Source of the DNA: Synechococcus sp. WH 8020
GTDB lineage: Bacteria; Cyanobacteriota; Cyanobacteriia; PCC-6307; Cyanobiaceae
DNA: 64,000 bases
Direction of reading: 5' to 3'
Assembly (NCBI RefSeq): GCF_001040845.1
Contig: NZ_CP011941.1
Coordinates: 1,022,645-1,086,644 of the forward strand
The notes below the pieces were generated by a model. It had not been told where the DNA came from, searched no databases, and saw nothing but the letters and a program-made list of their open reading frames with translations. The position numbers and the translations under genes are program-made. Below are positions 9,655 to 19,344 of the stretch, piece by piece. Position 1 is the first letter of the stretch. Every line of letters starts with the position of its first letter.

Positions 9655-11118
9655 TCAGGCGGGAATAAAAGCGCCCTCGGGGCGACGGGACATCACATTC
9701 GCAGACTGCTCGTACTGATGGGCCACTTGCAGAAGCAAGGGTTCTTCGAGCACGTTGCCAATGAGCTGAACACCAATCGGCAGCCCCTCGCTGTCAAACC
9801 CACACGGCACGTTGATCGCTGGTAGACCGGCGAGATTGGCAGGAATGGTGAGTAGATCCGCCAGGTACATCGCCAGCGGATCGTCTGCATGGGCACCAGC
9901 CGCAAAGGCAGTCGACGGAGCGGTGGGGGTTAACAGCACATCCACGGAGGCAAAGGCCGTCTCGAAGTCCCGACGGATCAAGGTGCGAACCTGCTGGGCC
10001 TTGCGGTAATAAGCATCCACATACCCGGCAGAGAGGGCATAGGTGCCAATCAAAATGCGGCGTTGGACTTCACTGCCAAAGCCTTCGGCTCGGCTTCGAG
10101 CAGTCATCGAGGCAAGGCTGGTGGCATCCTCAGCTCGGAAGCCATATTTCACGCCGTCGTAGCGAGCCAAATTGGCTGATGCTTCGGAAGGGGCAATGAC
10201 GTAGTACGTGGCAATCCCGTCGTTAAAGCGAGGACAACTCACATCCACGAGCTCAGCCCCTAAGGACTGCAATAAGTCAGCAGCAGCAAGGACTGATGCT
10301 TTGACCTGAGGATCGATTCCTTCCTGGTCAAAGCATTCGCGCACCACTCCGATGCGAAGCCCGCTCACGGAGCGCCCCAGAACCTCCCGGTAATTGGGAA
10401 CAGGGGCCTTGAGGCAGGTTGAATCTCTTGGATCTTCCCCAGCGATCGATTGCAGAAGTTCGGCTGCATCGGACACGGATGTAGCAAAGGGACCCACTTG
10501 GTCAAGCGAGCTTGCAAAGGCCACCAGCCCATAGCGACTGACGCGCCCATAGGTGGGCTTCAGACCAACCACGCCACAAAAAGATGCTGGTTGTCGGATC
10601 GATCCACCTGTATCGGACCCCAGGGAGGCCATGCATTCGCCTGCCGCAACGGCAGCTGCACTTCCGCCAGAACTCCCCCCAGGCACATATCCCGTATTCC
10701 AGGGATTGGTTGTCGGTCCAAACGCTGAGGTTTCGGTTGAGCCGCCCATGGCGAACTCATCCAAATTGGTCTTGCCGATCAGAACCGCTCCTGAACGCCA
10801 GAGGCGATCCGTGACGGTGGATTCATAGGGCGGAACGAAAGACTCCAGCATTCGGCTGGAGCAAGTTGTGCGAATGCCTTTCGTGCACAGGTTGTCCTTG
10901 ATCGCAATCGGCACCCCTGCCAAGGGGGGAAGATCCTCTCCTGCAGCTCGGGCCTCATCCAAGCGATCAGCATCGGCGCGAGCTCGATCTGCCGTGACCT
11001 CTAAAAAGGCATGAACGCTTGAATCAACTGCCTCGATTCGGGCCAGATGATGATCAGTCAGCTCCCTGGCGGAGACTTCACCTCGTTCAAGTTGCTGACG
11101 CCACTCGGCAATCGCCAT
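9655..11118 (-). CDS. gatA: Asp-tRNA(Asn)/Glu-tRNA(Gln) amidotransferase subunit A
   Basis: GatA is the amidase that releases ammonia from glutamine so that GatB can convert Glu-tRNA(Gln) into Gln-tRNA(Gln). The amidase-signature triad is visible: Lys74 in IAIKDN, the cis-Ser in [14 protein letters not shown], and the nucleophile Ser of that same element; [14 protein letters not shown] is also intact. At 487 residues it is full length. It follows the DUF1816 gene on the same strand by 43 nt and lies upstream of dnaE. Confidence 0.96.
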   Translation of the reverse strand: MAIAEWRQQLERGEVSARELTDHHLARIEAVDSSVHAFLEVTADRARADADRLDEARAAGEDLPPLAGVPIAIKDNLCTKGIRTTCSSRMLESFVPPYESTVTDRLWRSGAVLIGKTNLDEFAMGGSTETSAFGPTTNPWNTGYVPGGSSGGSAAAVAAGECMASLGSDTGGSIRQPASFCGVVGLKPTYGRVSRYGLVAFASSLDQVGPFATSVSDAAELLQSIAGEDPRDSTCLKAPVPNYREVLGRSVSGLRIGVVRECFDQEGIDPQVKASVLAAADLLQSLGAELVDVSCPRFNDGIATYYVIAPSEASANLARYDGVKYGFRAEDATSLASMTARSRAEGFGSEVQRRILIGTYALSAGYVDAYYRKAQQVRTLIRRDFETAFASVDVLLTPTAPSTAFAAGAHADDPLAMYLADLLTIPANLAGLPAINVPCGFDSEGLPIGVQLIGNVLEEPLLLQVAHQYEQSANVMSRRPEGAFIPA

Positions 11119-11161
11119 CTGAAGGATTTGGGTTCCAACATCGACGCTATCAGCCTCAGGA

Positions 11162-11407
11162 TCACCCTTGAGCGTTGATGGTTAGAGGTTCGGATCGACG
11201 GCAGCGGAGAACCGAATGATCGATGGAAGAAGGTGCTTCTGAAGACAGGTCTTCGAGAAAGGCCGGCAGGACTTCTTCAAGACCGTTCTTGGTCACAAAA
11301 GGACCAAACCAATACGTGACATCAGGCCCATGGGTCTGGACACGTGCCCACCATGCAAAGCCAAGACCGTTGGCGAGACTGCGCAGGGGCCTGATCAATG
11401 GGCTCAT
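11162..11407 (-). CDS. DUF1816 domain protein, 81 aa
   Basis: A small cyanobacterial domain of unknown function also found near phycobilisome linkers. The family pattern is visible: [21 protein letters not shown] near residues 17-37, then a helix ending [13 protein letters not shown]. There is no signal peptide. It lies between the methyltransferase gene and gatA, all on the minus strand; whether it is co-transcribed with gatA is not clear. Assignment rests on the WW...YWFGPF core. Confidence 0.75.
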   Translation of the reverse strand: MSPLIRPLRSLANGLGFAWWARVQTHGPDVTYWFGPFVTKNGLEEVLPAFLEDLSSEAPSSIDHSVLRCRRSEPLTINAQG

Positions 11408-11462
11408 GAAAGAGCGGTCAAGGTAAATATATTTTGCCTTGCTTCATGACATTTGCTCGAAA

Positions 11463-13232
11463 TTAGAGATCAATACTCACTGCAAAAGCATCAGGTCCTG
11501 ACATTTCAGACTCCCGCTGTAAATCAAGACTGACCAGTGACGCCTCCGAAGCTTGCTCAGTGACCTGCTCAGAAGCCAGAGCAGATGGCTGTTCTGAGGG
11601 CATTTCTGGGAGCTGATCTGATGGTTGAGAAGACGATGGATCAGCGATGGAGGAGTCGCCGGGTTCTGGAACAACAGGGGGCGTTTCGACAGGGGGTCCA
11701 GCCAATTGCGGCCTTGTGATTCGTGGCGATGGGTTCTGTCCCTTGAGACCCTTCATCCAACCGCGACGCGCCACCTCGTACAGACAGAGGGCAGTGGCCA
11801 CCGATGCATTCAAGCTTGGGGTGACACCTCGTAAGGGAATGCGGATCAACTGGTCGCAATGACGACGCGTCAACATCGACAATCCTTGCCCTTCAGAGCC
11901 GGTCACAATCACTAGGGGACCATCCAAATCCACCTCTTCGAGAGTGAGATCCCCTTCCTCAGCCAATCCGATCACCCGATAACCAGAGGATTTCAAGGTT
12001 TCTAGAGAGCGGTTGAGATTGACAACCCGCGCAACTGGTAAGTGCTCAAGCGCACCGGCAGCCACCTTGGCAACAGAGCCCGTTAGCCCAGCACTTCTTC
12101 GTTGAGGAAGAACAACACCATGAGCTCCTAGCGCTTCAGCTGAGCGCACGATGGCGCCTAAATTATGGGGATCGGTCAGACCGTCGAGGGCTAACAACAG
12201 CGGTGCCTCGTCCAAGGCGCTGCATCCCTTCACCAAATCATCAAGATCGAAGGTTTCAGCAGCGGCCGTTTGCAAGACAATGCCCTGGTGCACAGCGCCT
12301 CCGGTGAGCTGGCCAAGCCTTGCCCAGGTGACCTCCTCCACCAAAACTCCGGACGATTTGGCATCTCTGAGCAGTTGAAGGAATTTCGAGGCACTGCGCA
12401 ACTCAGAGGTGCACCAAATGCGATGAATAGGCCTGCCTGCCTCTAAAGCCGCTTGGGTGGCATGGCGCCCCCAGAGCAAGTCATCGGCCACAGCCTCCGC
12501 GGCATGTGGACTCGACTCACCACGAGGTTGGTCGTCCAAACGTTGGGAAGAAAGCCTTTTGCCACTGCTGCCGCCCTGACTACGACGTTCCGCAAAACGC
12601 GCTCGACGCTCTCCATAGGAGCGATCAGAGGACCGGCGATCAAAAGATGGGCGACGATCCGTTGCGCCCGAATCTTTAAAACGTCGTTCAGAAAAACGCC
12701 GATCGGAGAATGAACCTTCAGGGGGGCGACTGTCGGCAAACCGGTCTGAGGAGCTATCGACGGAGGGGCGACGGTCGAAGGAAGACCGACGGTCAGTCGA
12801 GCCAGAATCTCTGGAGCGATGTTCTGGAAAACGGTTGCCTGAAGAACGGCCCTCTGGGGAGTGACGATCAAAGGAAGGCCGACGATCATTGGAACCCGAA
12901 TCGCCATATCGACGCTCTGAAAAACGCCGATCAGACGACTGTCGATTCGAAAATGGTCGGTCCGAGGGTCTGCGGTCAGACGAGCGGCGATCAAAAGCCG
13001 GTCGACGGTCCGTTCCATATGAATCACCAGAACGCCGTTCTGAAAAGCGCCGATCCGAGGGACGCCGATCACTGGAGCGTCGGTCGCTGTTCCCGCTTTC
13101 AGGACGACCTCCCCAGCTGTCATTCCGATCGCGACGCATGGGTGGTGATCCATCACGAAACGGACGTCGACCACGTGAACCTGAGCCGCTGCCAGAGCCG
13201 GAAGGGGGGCGGCGATCGAATCGTGAGCTCAT
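11463..13232 (-). CDS. TrmH/RlmB-type RNA 2'-O-methyltransferase with long Arg/Ser repeat head
   Basis: The C-terminal half is a SPOUT methyltransferase, probably 23S rRNA Gm2251-type. Its substrate-binding domain starts near residue 250 (LLWGRHATQAALEAGRPIHR), followed by DGLTDPHNLGAIVRSAEALG, then VTGSEGQGLS and IPLRGVTPSLNASVA, the knotted SAM site. Residues about 1-240 are low-complexity repeats of SDRRPSDRRFSERRSGDS type, and the last 80 residues are rich in Ser, Glu, Gln and Pro. Core family members are about 250 residues, so half the protein is extra. The basic head may bind RNA, which is inference. It is followed by gatA-side genes and preceded by mini-RNase III, 11 nt away. Confidence 0.9.
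   Translation of the reverse strand: MSSRFDRRPPSGSGSGSGSRGRRPFRDGSPPMRRDRNDSWGGRPESGNSDRRSSDRRPSDRRFSERRSGDSYGTDRRPAFDRRSSDRRPSDRPFSNRQSSDRRFSERRYGDSGSNDRRPSFDRHSPEGRSSGNRFPEHRSRDSGSTDRRSSFDRRPSVDSSSDRFADSRPPEGSFSDRRFSERRFKDSGATDRRPSFDRRSSDRSYGERRARFAERRSQGGSSGKRLSSQRLDDQPRGESSPHAAEAVADDLLWGRHATQAALEAGRPIHRIWCTSELRSASKFLQLLRDAKSSGVLVEEVTWARLGQLTGGAVHQGIVLQTAAAETFDLDDLVKGCSALDEAPLLLALDGLTDPHNLGAIVRSAEALGAHGVVLPQRRSAGLTGSVAKVAAGALEHLPVARVVNLNRSLETLKSSGYRVIGLAEEGDLTLEEVDLDGPLVIVTGSEGQGLSMLTRRHCDQLIRIPLRGVTPSLNASVATALCLYEVARRGWMKGLKGQNPSPRITRPQLAGPPVETPPVVPEPGDSSIADPSSSQPSDQLPEMPSEQPSALASEQVTEQASEASLVSLDLQRESEMSGPDAFAVSIDL
12590..13100 (-). repeat. internal degenerate coding repeats in the RNA methyltransferase
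   Basis: DNA units around CGACGATCGGA, CGACGTTC and GACTGTCGG recur many times and encode S/F-D/E-RR tandems. Unit length is variable, copies are imperfect, and no spacers of constant length exist. It is therefore protein-coding low complexity, not a CRISPR array. Confidence 0.8.
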
Positions 13233-13243
13233 AGCAGGGGTGG

Positions 13244-13651
13244 TTATGACAGGACGGTGTCGGTCTCCTCGAGTTGATCCAAGAGCTGCGCAAGCCGCGC
13301 CGGATTTTGCAAAAAGAGCCAGCCAATCATTGTCTCAAATCCCGTTGCTCTTCCATAGATGCCGGCATCAGCTCGCTTGGGTCCCCGGCCAGCCCTATTG
13401 CGACCACGCCTCACGTAATCGCGTTCCTGATCCGTCAAAAACGGCTCAAGTTTCTCAAGTGCAGCCGCTTGGGCGTCAGCCCTAACGAGAGAGACGACGG
13501 CTTGGTGAAGATCCTGAGAACGTCCTGGAGTTTTACAAAATCTCAGCCGTTGATGCAGTTCCCAAACAGCATCCCCAAGCCAAGCGAGTTGGAGCGATCC
13601 AAGATCACGCTCAGGCTCTTGAGGAAACTGAGAACGAATCCAGTCACTCAA
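13244..13651 (-). CDS. mrnC: mini-ribonuclease III
   Basis: Mini-III is an RNase III catalytic domain without the double-strand-binding domain; it matures 23S rRNA ends in bacteria and chloroplasts. LAWLGDAVWELHQRLRF (residues 23-39) holds the catalytic acidic site; DYVRRGRNRAGRG and ATGFETMIGWLFL match the later conserved helices. Length, 135, is usual. The start appears to be TTG, overlapping the TGA stop of the upstream STAS gene (TTGA), which suggests translational coupling. The methyltransferase gene starts 11 nt after its stop, so two rRNA-processing enzymes are adjacent. Confidence 0.9.
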   Translation of the reverse strand: MSDWIRSQFPQEPERDLGSLQLAWLGDAVWELHQRLRFCKTPGRSQDLHQAVVSLVRADAQAAALEKLEPFLTDQERDYVRRGRNRAGRGPKRADAGIYGRATGFETMIGWLFLQNPARLAQLLDQLEETDTVLS

Positions 13652-13950
13652 GTTGCAAATTGGCTAACAGCTTTATCAAGATCTTCAGAAAGGTGGAGAA
13701 ACTCTTCAAGTCTCACCAACTTGACGGTTTGAACAACTCGGGCATTACCAACCACCGCAAAGCGTCGCTTGGAGTCTTTGCATTGTTTGGCGAATTGAAC
13801 AAGAGCACCTAAACCAGAAGAATCAAGGAAATCAACCTTGATGAGGTCGATCACGGCCGGTGACTTATTCGTTTTCAAAACATCAGTCACATAGGTCATG
13901 AACTGACTCTCGGAATAGGCATCAAGCTGACCGGTGAAATGAAACACCAC
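13648..13950 (-). CDS. STAS-domain protein (anti-sigma factor antagonist type)
   Basis: STAS proteins of this size bind anti-sigma kinases or related partners and are switched by Ser phosphorylation. The pattern PAVIDLIKVDFLDSSGLGAL includes the DSSG loop where the switch Ser normally lies (about residues 47-51). The whole 100 residues form one STAS fold with no extra domain. No kinase or phosphatase partner is nearby. It leads a run with mini-III and the methyltransferase. An alternative sigma factor gene lies 20 kb away; any link is inference. Confidence 0.88.
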   Translation of the reverse strand: MVFHFTGQLDAYSESQFMTYVTDVLKTNKSPAVIDLIKVDFLDSSGLGALVQFAKQCKDSKRRFAVVGNARVVQTVKLVRLEEFLHLSEDLDKAVSQFAT

Positions 13951-14089
13951 GCAGCCACCCTTCTGCTCGAAGCCACCCCGAAGCGAAACGGTTAATCGCT
14001 GCAGTTCAGTAATGGGACTAATCCCCCGAAATTCTGTTGCGACAAATACTAGTGAGCTTGGCTCCTTCTCACCACGATCTGATCAGGAT

Positions 14090-15229
14090 TCAACGGCGAT
14101 CAGCCATCAAGCTCGCAAATCGGGCGAAATGATGATCGGCATCATGGGGGCCTGGGCTGGCTTCAGGGTGATATTGAACGCCAAACACCGGTTGGGTTCG
14201 ATGGGCCAATGCCGCCACGGTGCGGTCGTTCAAGTTGAAGTGAGTGATCTCTACGTCCTCCGTAGGCAATGAAGCTGCATCAAGAGCAAAACCATGGTTT
14301 TGACTTGTGATTTCCACCTGACCAGTGCTGCCACATGGATGATTGAGGCCCCGATGGCCATACGCCAACTTGAACGTTGTGCCACCGAGGGCCAATCCCA
14401 GAATTTGATGCCCCAGACAGATCCCAAACATCGGCAGCTGCCTGTGTTCCAGCAAGCTGCTGGCCAGGGTGATGCCTGATTGCACAGCCGCAGGATCGCC
14501 AGGTCCGTTGGACAGAAAAACCCCTTCCGGTTCGTAGGAGAGCACGGTGTTGATATCGGTGTTGGCAGGCAAAACCGTTAAGTCACAACCATGGCTCACA
14601 AGACGTTCAAGAATGGCTCGCTTAATTCCGAAATCAATCGCTACAACTCGATAGGGGCGTTCAGGACGGGTCTGAAACCGTTGGTCAAACAAGACATTGC
14701 AGGGCTTGGTCCAGCTGTACCCAGTTGAAGTCGACACCTGATCAGCCAGATTGAGACCCTCCATCGAAGGGGCTTGCTTCAGTTCCTCTAAAAGCTCAAG
14801 GGCCGAGCGCCCATCGCTGCTGATCACACCGTTCATGGGGCCCAACTCGCGCAAATGCCTAACGAGAGCACGGGTATCCACACCGTGAATTCCGATCACA
14901 CCGTTTTGCTCCATCCATTCAGGAAGAGATTGTTGGCTGCGCCAGTTGCTGTCTTGTGGGGCCAACTGCCTCACGATCAATCCACGGGCATGAGGCTGAT
15001 CCGCCTCTTGATCATCTGGGTTAACACCCGTATTTCCTATCTCTGGATACGTAAAGGTAATGAGCTGGCCTGAATAACTGGGATCCGTCAACACCTCTTG
15101 GTATCCAGTCATGCCTGTGTTGAACACCACCTCTCCGATCACACTGCCGCGCTGACCGCAGGCAAAACCTTCGAGAACTGTGCCGTCCTGCAGGACCAGA
15201 CGCGCTGTGAATGGGTTAGGAGCGGTCAT
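14090..15229 (-). CDS. carA: carbamoyl-phosphate synthase small subunit
   Basis: CarA is the glutaminase that feeds ammonia to CarB for arginine and pyrimidine synthesis. The N-terminal domain starts [14 protein letters not shown]; the class I amidotransferase domain holds [17 protein letters not shown] (nucleophile Cys) and [15 protein letters not shown] (His, Glu). The start is taken as the ATG giving MTAPNPF, not the TTG four codons earlier. 379 residues, usual length. trpD lies directly upstream on the same strand with a 30-nt gap, so the two may be co-transcribed. Confidence 0.96.
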   Translation of the reverse strand: MTAPNPFTARLVLQDGTVLEGFACGQRGSVIGEVVFNTGMTGYQEVLTDPSYSGQLITFTYPEIGNTGVNPDDQEADQPHARGLIVRQLAPQDSNWRSQQSLPEWMEQNGVIGIHGVDTRALVRHLRELGPMNGVISSDGRSALELLEELKQAPSMEGLNLADQVSTSTGYSWTKPCNVLFDQRFQTRPERPYRVVAIDFGIKRAILERLVSHGCDLTVLPANTDINTVLSYEPEGVFLSNGPGDPAAVQSGITLASSLLEHRQLPMFGICLGHQILGLALGGTTFKLAYGHRGLNHPCGSTGQVEITSQNHGFALDAASLPTEDVEITHFNLNDRTVAALAHRTQPVFGVQYHPEASPGPHDADHHFARFASLMADRR

Positions 15230-15259
15230 TAGCAGAAGCAAGTGTCGGCCATGGCCTCT

Positions 15260-16306
15260 TCATTCTTCCTTGCGACCTTCCAAGACATCACGGAGAGACA
15301 CAAGTCGATGCCACGGCTGACCTTCTTCCAGGCTTGTCAAAGCCTGTTTGACACCCTCAGCCAGATCAGACTGAACACCTGCAGCCCAAAGGACCAGCGC
15401 GGTATTGAAGGCAACCGCATCACGGTGCGCCTCAGGAGCTTCACCCTTCAAGACCGCCTCAAGAATCTGCTGATTGGTCACCAAATCCCCACCTCTTAAG
15501 GCCGCAAGGGGCGCAGGAGTCAGACCAAAATCAGAGGCAGTGAGTTGCTCGGAACGAACGTTTCCGTTTTCAAGAATGCGTACTTGATTGGGTCCCTCCA
15601 GCGAGGCTTCATCCAGCCCTCCTGCGCCATGCACCACAACGGCGCGTGTGAGACCAAGTTGTTGCAACGCCTCGGCCATCGGGTCCAACAGGTCAGCTTT
15701 GGCAACACCAAGAACTTGAGCTTCGGGTGTGAGTGGATTCACAAGAGGGCCGAGCAGGTTAAACACCGTTCTCACCCCCAAACTGCGGCGAAGCGGTGCG
15801 AGGTTGACGAGTGCTGGATGCCATGCAGGTGCAAAGAGGAACGTCACTCCCGAAACAGGCAAGGCACCCACCACTGATTCCAGCGGCGCCTTGAGACGCA
15901 GGCCCAATCCCTCCAGAACATCAGCAGAGCCAACCTTTCCACTGGCGCTGCGGTTGCCATGTTTAGCGACATGAGCCCCACAGGCCGCCGCTGTAAACGC
16001 CACAGCTGTCGAGATGTTGAAGGTATCGGCTCCATCTCCACCAGTGCCACAGGTATCGACCAGCCCAAGAATGGGTGTCGCGGTTTGGAGTGCACACGCC
16101 TTGCGCAAAACCTCGGCCATCGCAGCGAGTTCTGATCCATGAACATCGCGTGCACGCAACGCCGCAAGAAAGGCACCGGTCTGAACTGGCGTGAGCTCTT
16201 CCGCCAGCCACGCCTCCATGAGCGCAGCAGCGTTCTCCTTGGACAACACGTTGCCTACCAACAATTGCTCAAGCAGTTGGGGCCAGGACGCTGATGCAGT
16301 CACCAT
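15260..16306 (-). CDS. trpD: anthranilate phosphoribosyltransferase
   Basis: TrpD joins anthranilate to PRPP in the second step of tryptophan synthesis. The PRPP and Mg sites are visible as [16 protein letters not shown] and [18 protein letters not shown]. The start is the ATG giving [10 protein letters not shown] (348 residues, family length); longer readings from a GTG upstream would translate through a terminator hairpin and are rejected. carA follows at 30 nt. The leader carries an intrinsic terminator (see separate entry), which hints at attenuation. Confidence 0.95.
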   Translation of the reverse strand: MVTASASWPQLLEQLLVGNVLSKENAAALMEAWLAEELTPVQTGAFLAALRARDVHGSELAAMAEVLRKACALQTATPILGLVDTCGTGGDGADTFNISTAVAFTAAACGAHVAKHGNRSASGKVGSADVLEGLGLRLKAPLESVVGALPVSGVTFLFAPAWHPALVNLAPLRRSLGVRTVFNLLGPLVNPLTPEAQVLGVAKADLLDPMAEALQQLGLTRAVVVHGAGGLDEASLEGPNQVRILENGNVRSEQLTASDFGLTPAPLAALRGGDLVTNQQILEAVLKGEAPEAHRDAVAFNTALVLWAAGVQSDLAEGVKQALTSLEEGQPWHRLVSLRDVLEGRKEE

Positions 16307-16336
16307 GAGAGAAACGCGATGGAAGTAGCTGGTCAG

Positions 16337-16370
16337 AAAAAAGCCCGGTGTGCAGACGCACGCCGGGCCG
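16337..16370 (-). terminator. intrinsic terminator in the trpD leader
   Basis: On the minus strand the sequence folds as GCCCGGCGTGC / GCACACCGGGC with a short loop and runs straight into six T residues. It lies 31-64 nt before the trpD start codon, with no minus-strand gene upstream before the divergent ABC exporter gene. It therefore either ends a small RNA or attenuates trpD-carA. Confidence 0.75.
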
Positions 16371-16500
16371 GGTGATGGGGACTTCTCCACTATCACCTAC
16401 AAACGAGGCAATGACCAGATCGATCAGTAACCAGCTGTGACTCGCCGGGGCTCAGGTTGCGAGCCAACTTCTCATCAAGCCGACTGCCTAGGTTGATAGC
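16343..16500 (-). ncRNA. candidate small RNA or attenuator leader before trpD
   Basis: Between the divergent exporter and trpD the minus strand can form a hairpin (GGTGAT...ATCACC, about 16373-16401) followed by the terminator at 16337-16370. No leader peptide with tryptophan codons is obvious. The 5' end is unknown, so the left boundary is only a guess from the intergenic limit. Confidence 0.35.
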
Positions 16501-16515
16501 TGTTCTGCACCAGGC

Positions 16516-18267
16516 ATGGCCGCCTTCCGCCTCGATTTAATCGGTCGCTATCTGCGGCCGCACCGTCGCACGGTTGTGGTGGGAGCCCTAACGCTGGTTG
16601 TGGTGAATATTCTCAGCGTCACGATCCCGCTTGAGGTCAGGCGAGTGATTGATGACTTACAAGACGGGTTCGCAATCTCCGACGTGCTGCGTCAAGCCGG
16701 CTTCATCGTGCTGCTGGCCACGAGCATGGGAATCGCACGGCTGATTTCACGCCAATTGGTGTTTGGGGTTGGGCGGCAGGTTGAGGTGGAATTACGCCAA
16801 AAATTATTTGATCAGATGCTGCTGCAAGAGCCCGGCTGGGTGCAGCAAACGGGAAGTGGAGAAATTATTAGCCGTGCCACGAGCGATGTTGAAAACGTCA
16901 GAAGACTTCTTGGCTTTGCTGTCCTCAGCCTGACCAACACCGTCTTGGCATACGCCTTCACGCTCCCAGCAATGTTGGCAATTGATCCAGGGCTCACCGT
17001 TGCAGCGATCGCGTTGTATCCAGTCATGCTCGGTTCGGTGCGCTTGTTTGGCGGCCGGATGATGCGCCAACAGCGACGCCAACAGGAAGATCTAGCGGGT
17101 CTAAGTGAGCTCATTCAAGAAGATCTTTCCGGCATCGCGGCGATCAAGATTTACGGACAAGAGGCTCCGGAACTAGACGCCTTTGGCACTCGAAACAAAA
17201 ACTACAGAGATTCAGCCATTCGCTTGGCTCGAACCCGCAGCACCCTTTTTCCACTATTAGAAGGAATTTCCTCCATCTCTTTGCTGCTCCTGATTGCCCT
17301 TGGCAGTGGGCAGTTGGAACGGGGAACGCTCACCATCGGCGGTTTGGTTGCTCTAATCCTTTATGTGGAACGACTGGTCTTTCCAACGGCGTTGTTGGGC
17401 TTCACACTCAACACTTTTCAGACGGGCCAGGTGAGCCTGGAGCGGGTTGAGGAATTGCTATCTCGCCAACCTCGGATTCGAGATCCCCTCGAACCCGTTG
17501 CAGTTCAACAAGGGATGCAAGGCGAACTGATCGCAAATAATTTGCATATTCGATATGACGGAAGCGATCAAGACACCTTGAGAGGCCTTTCGTTCCGCAT
17601 TGCGCCTGGCGAATTGGTGGCTGTTGTTGGTCCTGTTGGTTGCGGAAAAACCACCCTTGCCCGAGCCCTTGGTCGCATGGTGGAAATCCCTGAGGGACAG
17701 CTGTTTCTGGATGGCTTCGACATCACACAATTTCGACTCCAAGACCTCAGAGAACAGATCGCTCTTGTGCCACAGGAGGGCTATCTGTTCACGAGCAGCC
17801 TTGCCGACAACCTTCGCTACGGAGAGCCTGAAGCAGGCATGGATCGCGTCGAAGCAGCAGCTGATCAGGCCCGATTGCTCGCCGATGTGAAAGGTTTCCC
17901 CGATGGTTTTGACACCTTGGTGGGAGAGAGAGGGATCACGCTCAGCGGAGGTCAACGGCAACGGACGGCCCTTGGCAGAGCCTTGTTGATGACATCACCG
18001 TTATTGGTTTTAGACGACGCACTAGCCAGCGTTGACAACAACACCGCCGCAGAAATTCTCGCGTCCGTCCGTCGGCAAACGCAACGCACGATTGTGATGA
18101 TCAGCCACCAATTGTCGGCTGCAGCTGCTTGCGATCGGATTCTTGTTCTGGAACAGGGCCGCCTCGTCCAACAAGGCCATCACAACGAACTCATCACCAT
18201 CCAAGGTCCTTATCGCAGCCTTTGGGAGCGCGAGCAGGCGGCAGAACGCTTGGATGCCGTTGCTTGA
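16516..18267 (+). CDS. ABC exporter half-transporter (multidrug/lipid type)
   Basis: A membrane domain with six transmembrane helices (residues about 15-310) is fused to an ATPase domain (about 335-575). Walker A is VGPVGCGKTT, the signature is LSGGQRQRTALGRALL, and Walker B is LLVLDDALASVD. Asp stands where the catalytic Glu normally follows Walker B, a mark of the degenerate half of heterodimeric exporters such as MdlA or BmrC. A partner half is not in this window. Substrate cannot be told. It is divergent from trpD and followed by small membrane protein genes. Confidence 0.92.
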   Translation: MAAFRLDLIGRYLRPHRRTVVVGALTLVVVNILSVTIPLEVRRVIDDLQDGFAISDVLRQAGFIVLLATSMGIARLISRQLVFGVGRQVEVELRQKLFDQMLLQEPGWVQQTGSGEIISRATSDVENVRRLLGFAVLSLTNTVLAYAFTLPAMLAIDPGLTVAAIALYPVMLGSVRLFGGRMMRQQRRQQEDLAGLSELIQEDLSGIAAIKIYGQEAPELDAFGTRNKNYRDSAIRLARTRSTLFPLLEGISSISLLLLIALGSGQLERGTLTIGGLVALILYVERLVFPTALLGFTLNTFQTGQVSLERVEELLSRQPRIRDPLEPVAVQQGMQGELIANNLHIRYDGSDQDTLRGLSFRIAPGELVAVVGPVGCGKTTLARALGRMVEIPEGQLFLDGFDITQFRLQDLREQIALVPQEGYLFTSSLADNLRYGEPEAGMDRVEAAADQARLLADVKGFPDGFDTLVGERGITLSGGQRQRTALGRALLMTSPLLVLDDALASVDNNTAAEILASVRRQTQRTIVMISHQLSAAAACDRILVLEQGRLVQQGHHNELITIQGPYRSLWEREQAAERLDAVA

Positions 18268-18341
18268 AACATGAAACGCTTATCAATAAAGCCACGACAA
18301 ATCTTGCGTTCGGGGCTTAGCTGGATCAAAAGGTTTTAGCG

Positions 18342-18593
18342 ATGTCTTCCAGCCCTCCCTTCGCGGTGCGCTGCACCCTCACCTTCGGCGACGTCTATGG
18401 CCAAATCTTGGCCTGGATGGCAGTGATTTTTGTGAGTTTGGCCTCCGGTCTGGCCCTCATGGGATCTTCTAAGCCGCTTTTCGCCCTTGTGGGTGTTGGT
18501 CTGATTCTTGTCTTGAGCTTGCCGTTCCTTTTATTCGCCTTTGTCACGACTCTGCTGAATCACATTCAGCTGGAACCCAAATCAGTTGCCTAG
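18342..18593 (+). CDS. small membrane protein, 83 aa, two spans
   Basis: After a polar start (FAVRCTLTFGDVYGQI), two hydrophobic helices occupy about residues 22-41 and 46-70, ending in a short hydrophilic tail. No family motif is recognised. It sits between the ABC exporter and msrA, 24 nt before the latter, all on the plus strand, so co-expression is likely. Possibly a conserved picocyanobacterial membrane protein, but function is unknown. Confidence 0.7.
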   Translation: MSSSPPFAVRCTLTFGDVYGQILAWMAVIFVSLASGLALMGSSKPLFALVGVGLILVLSLPFLLFAFVTTLLNHIQLEPKSVA

Positions 18594-18617
18594 GGTTTTG
18601 GCATTGGCTTACTTGCA

Positions 18618-19340
18618 ATGCTGCCTTCCTGGCTTACTGGACAAACCTCACCCTCACAGCCGTCCAGCGATCAAGGGCGGCATGTGGTGCTCGGGACTGC
18701 ACTGAATGCGCCGCTCATGGACGATCAGGAAGAGGCCCTGTTTGGTTGCGGCTGTTTCTGGGGAGCTGAGAAAGGCTTTTGGAGACTTCCTGGTGTGGTT
18801 TCAACAGCCGTTGGTTATGCGGGCGGGAAAGTCGAAAATCCAAGCTATGAACAAGTTTGCAGCGGACGCACAGGCCACTCGGAAGTCGTGAGGGTGGTTT
18901 GGAGCACGACGGCCATTAATTTCAGTGATCTCTTGAAATTGTTTTGGGAATGCCACAACCCAACGCAAGGCGATCAACAAGGAAACGACCGTGGCAGCCA
19001 ATATCGCTCAGCGATTTACACCAGCACAGAGCACCAAGCGGAGCTGGCAGTCGCAAGCCGGGATTGGTATCAGTCTGCATTGAACAAACAAACCCCCGCT
19101 GCAATCACAACGGAGATCGCGGCCGACCAAGTCTTTTTTAGGGCGGAGGAGTACCACCAGCAATACTTAGCTCGACCAGGCAGCAGGCCCTATTGCTCAG
19201 CCATGCCAACTGGTGTTTTGCTCGGAGACTTCGCAGGTGCAAACTACAAACTTCCAAGTTCGGTTTGGAGCCACTACGACTGGTCCATCAGTCACTGTGT
19301 TTTACGCGGTGACAACAGCCCCATTTCTCTGAAGGATTAA
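18618..19340 (+). CDS. msrA: peptide-methionine (S)-S-oxide reductase
   Basis: MsrA repairs oxidised methionine S-sulfoxide in proteins. The active site FGCGCFWGAEKGFWRLPGV has the GCFWG catalytic Cys at residue 46; YAGGKVENPSYEQVCSGRTG and the downstream QGNDRGSQYRSAIY match the family closely. There are 40 extra residues before the active site, so the protein is 240 long instead of the usual 170-220. No MsrB is fused. Likely cytoplasmic. A 53-residue membrane protein gene follows 4 nt after its stop. Confidence 0.95.
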   Translation: MLPSWLTGQTSPSQPSSDQGRHVVLGTALNAPLMDDQEEALFGCGCFWGAEKGFWRLPGVVSTAVGYAGGKVENPSYEQVCSGRTGHSEVVRVVWSTTAINFSDLLKLFWECHNPTQGDQQGNDRGSQYRSAIYTSTEHQAELAVASRDWYQSALNKQTPAAITTEIAADQVFFRAEEYHQQYLARPGSRPYCSAMPTGVLLGDFAGANYKLPSSVWSHYDWSISHCVLRGDNSPISLKD

Positions 19341-19344
19341 ACCC

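Noticed and set aside
12590-13100. Possible CRISPR-like array
   Set aside because: Repeats are degenerate, vary in spacing and read through as one protein frame; no spacers.
12443-13234. Long frames antisense to the methyltransferase repeats
   Set aside because: They are shadows of the Arg/Ser repeats, with no independent motif.
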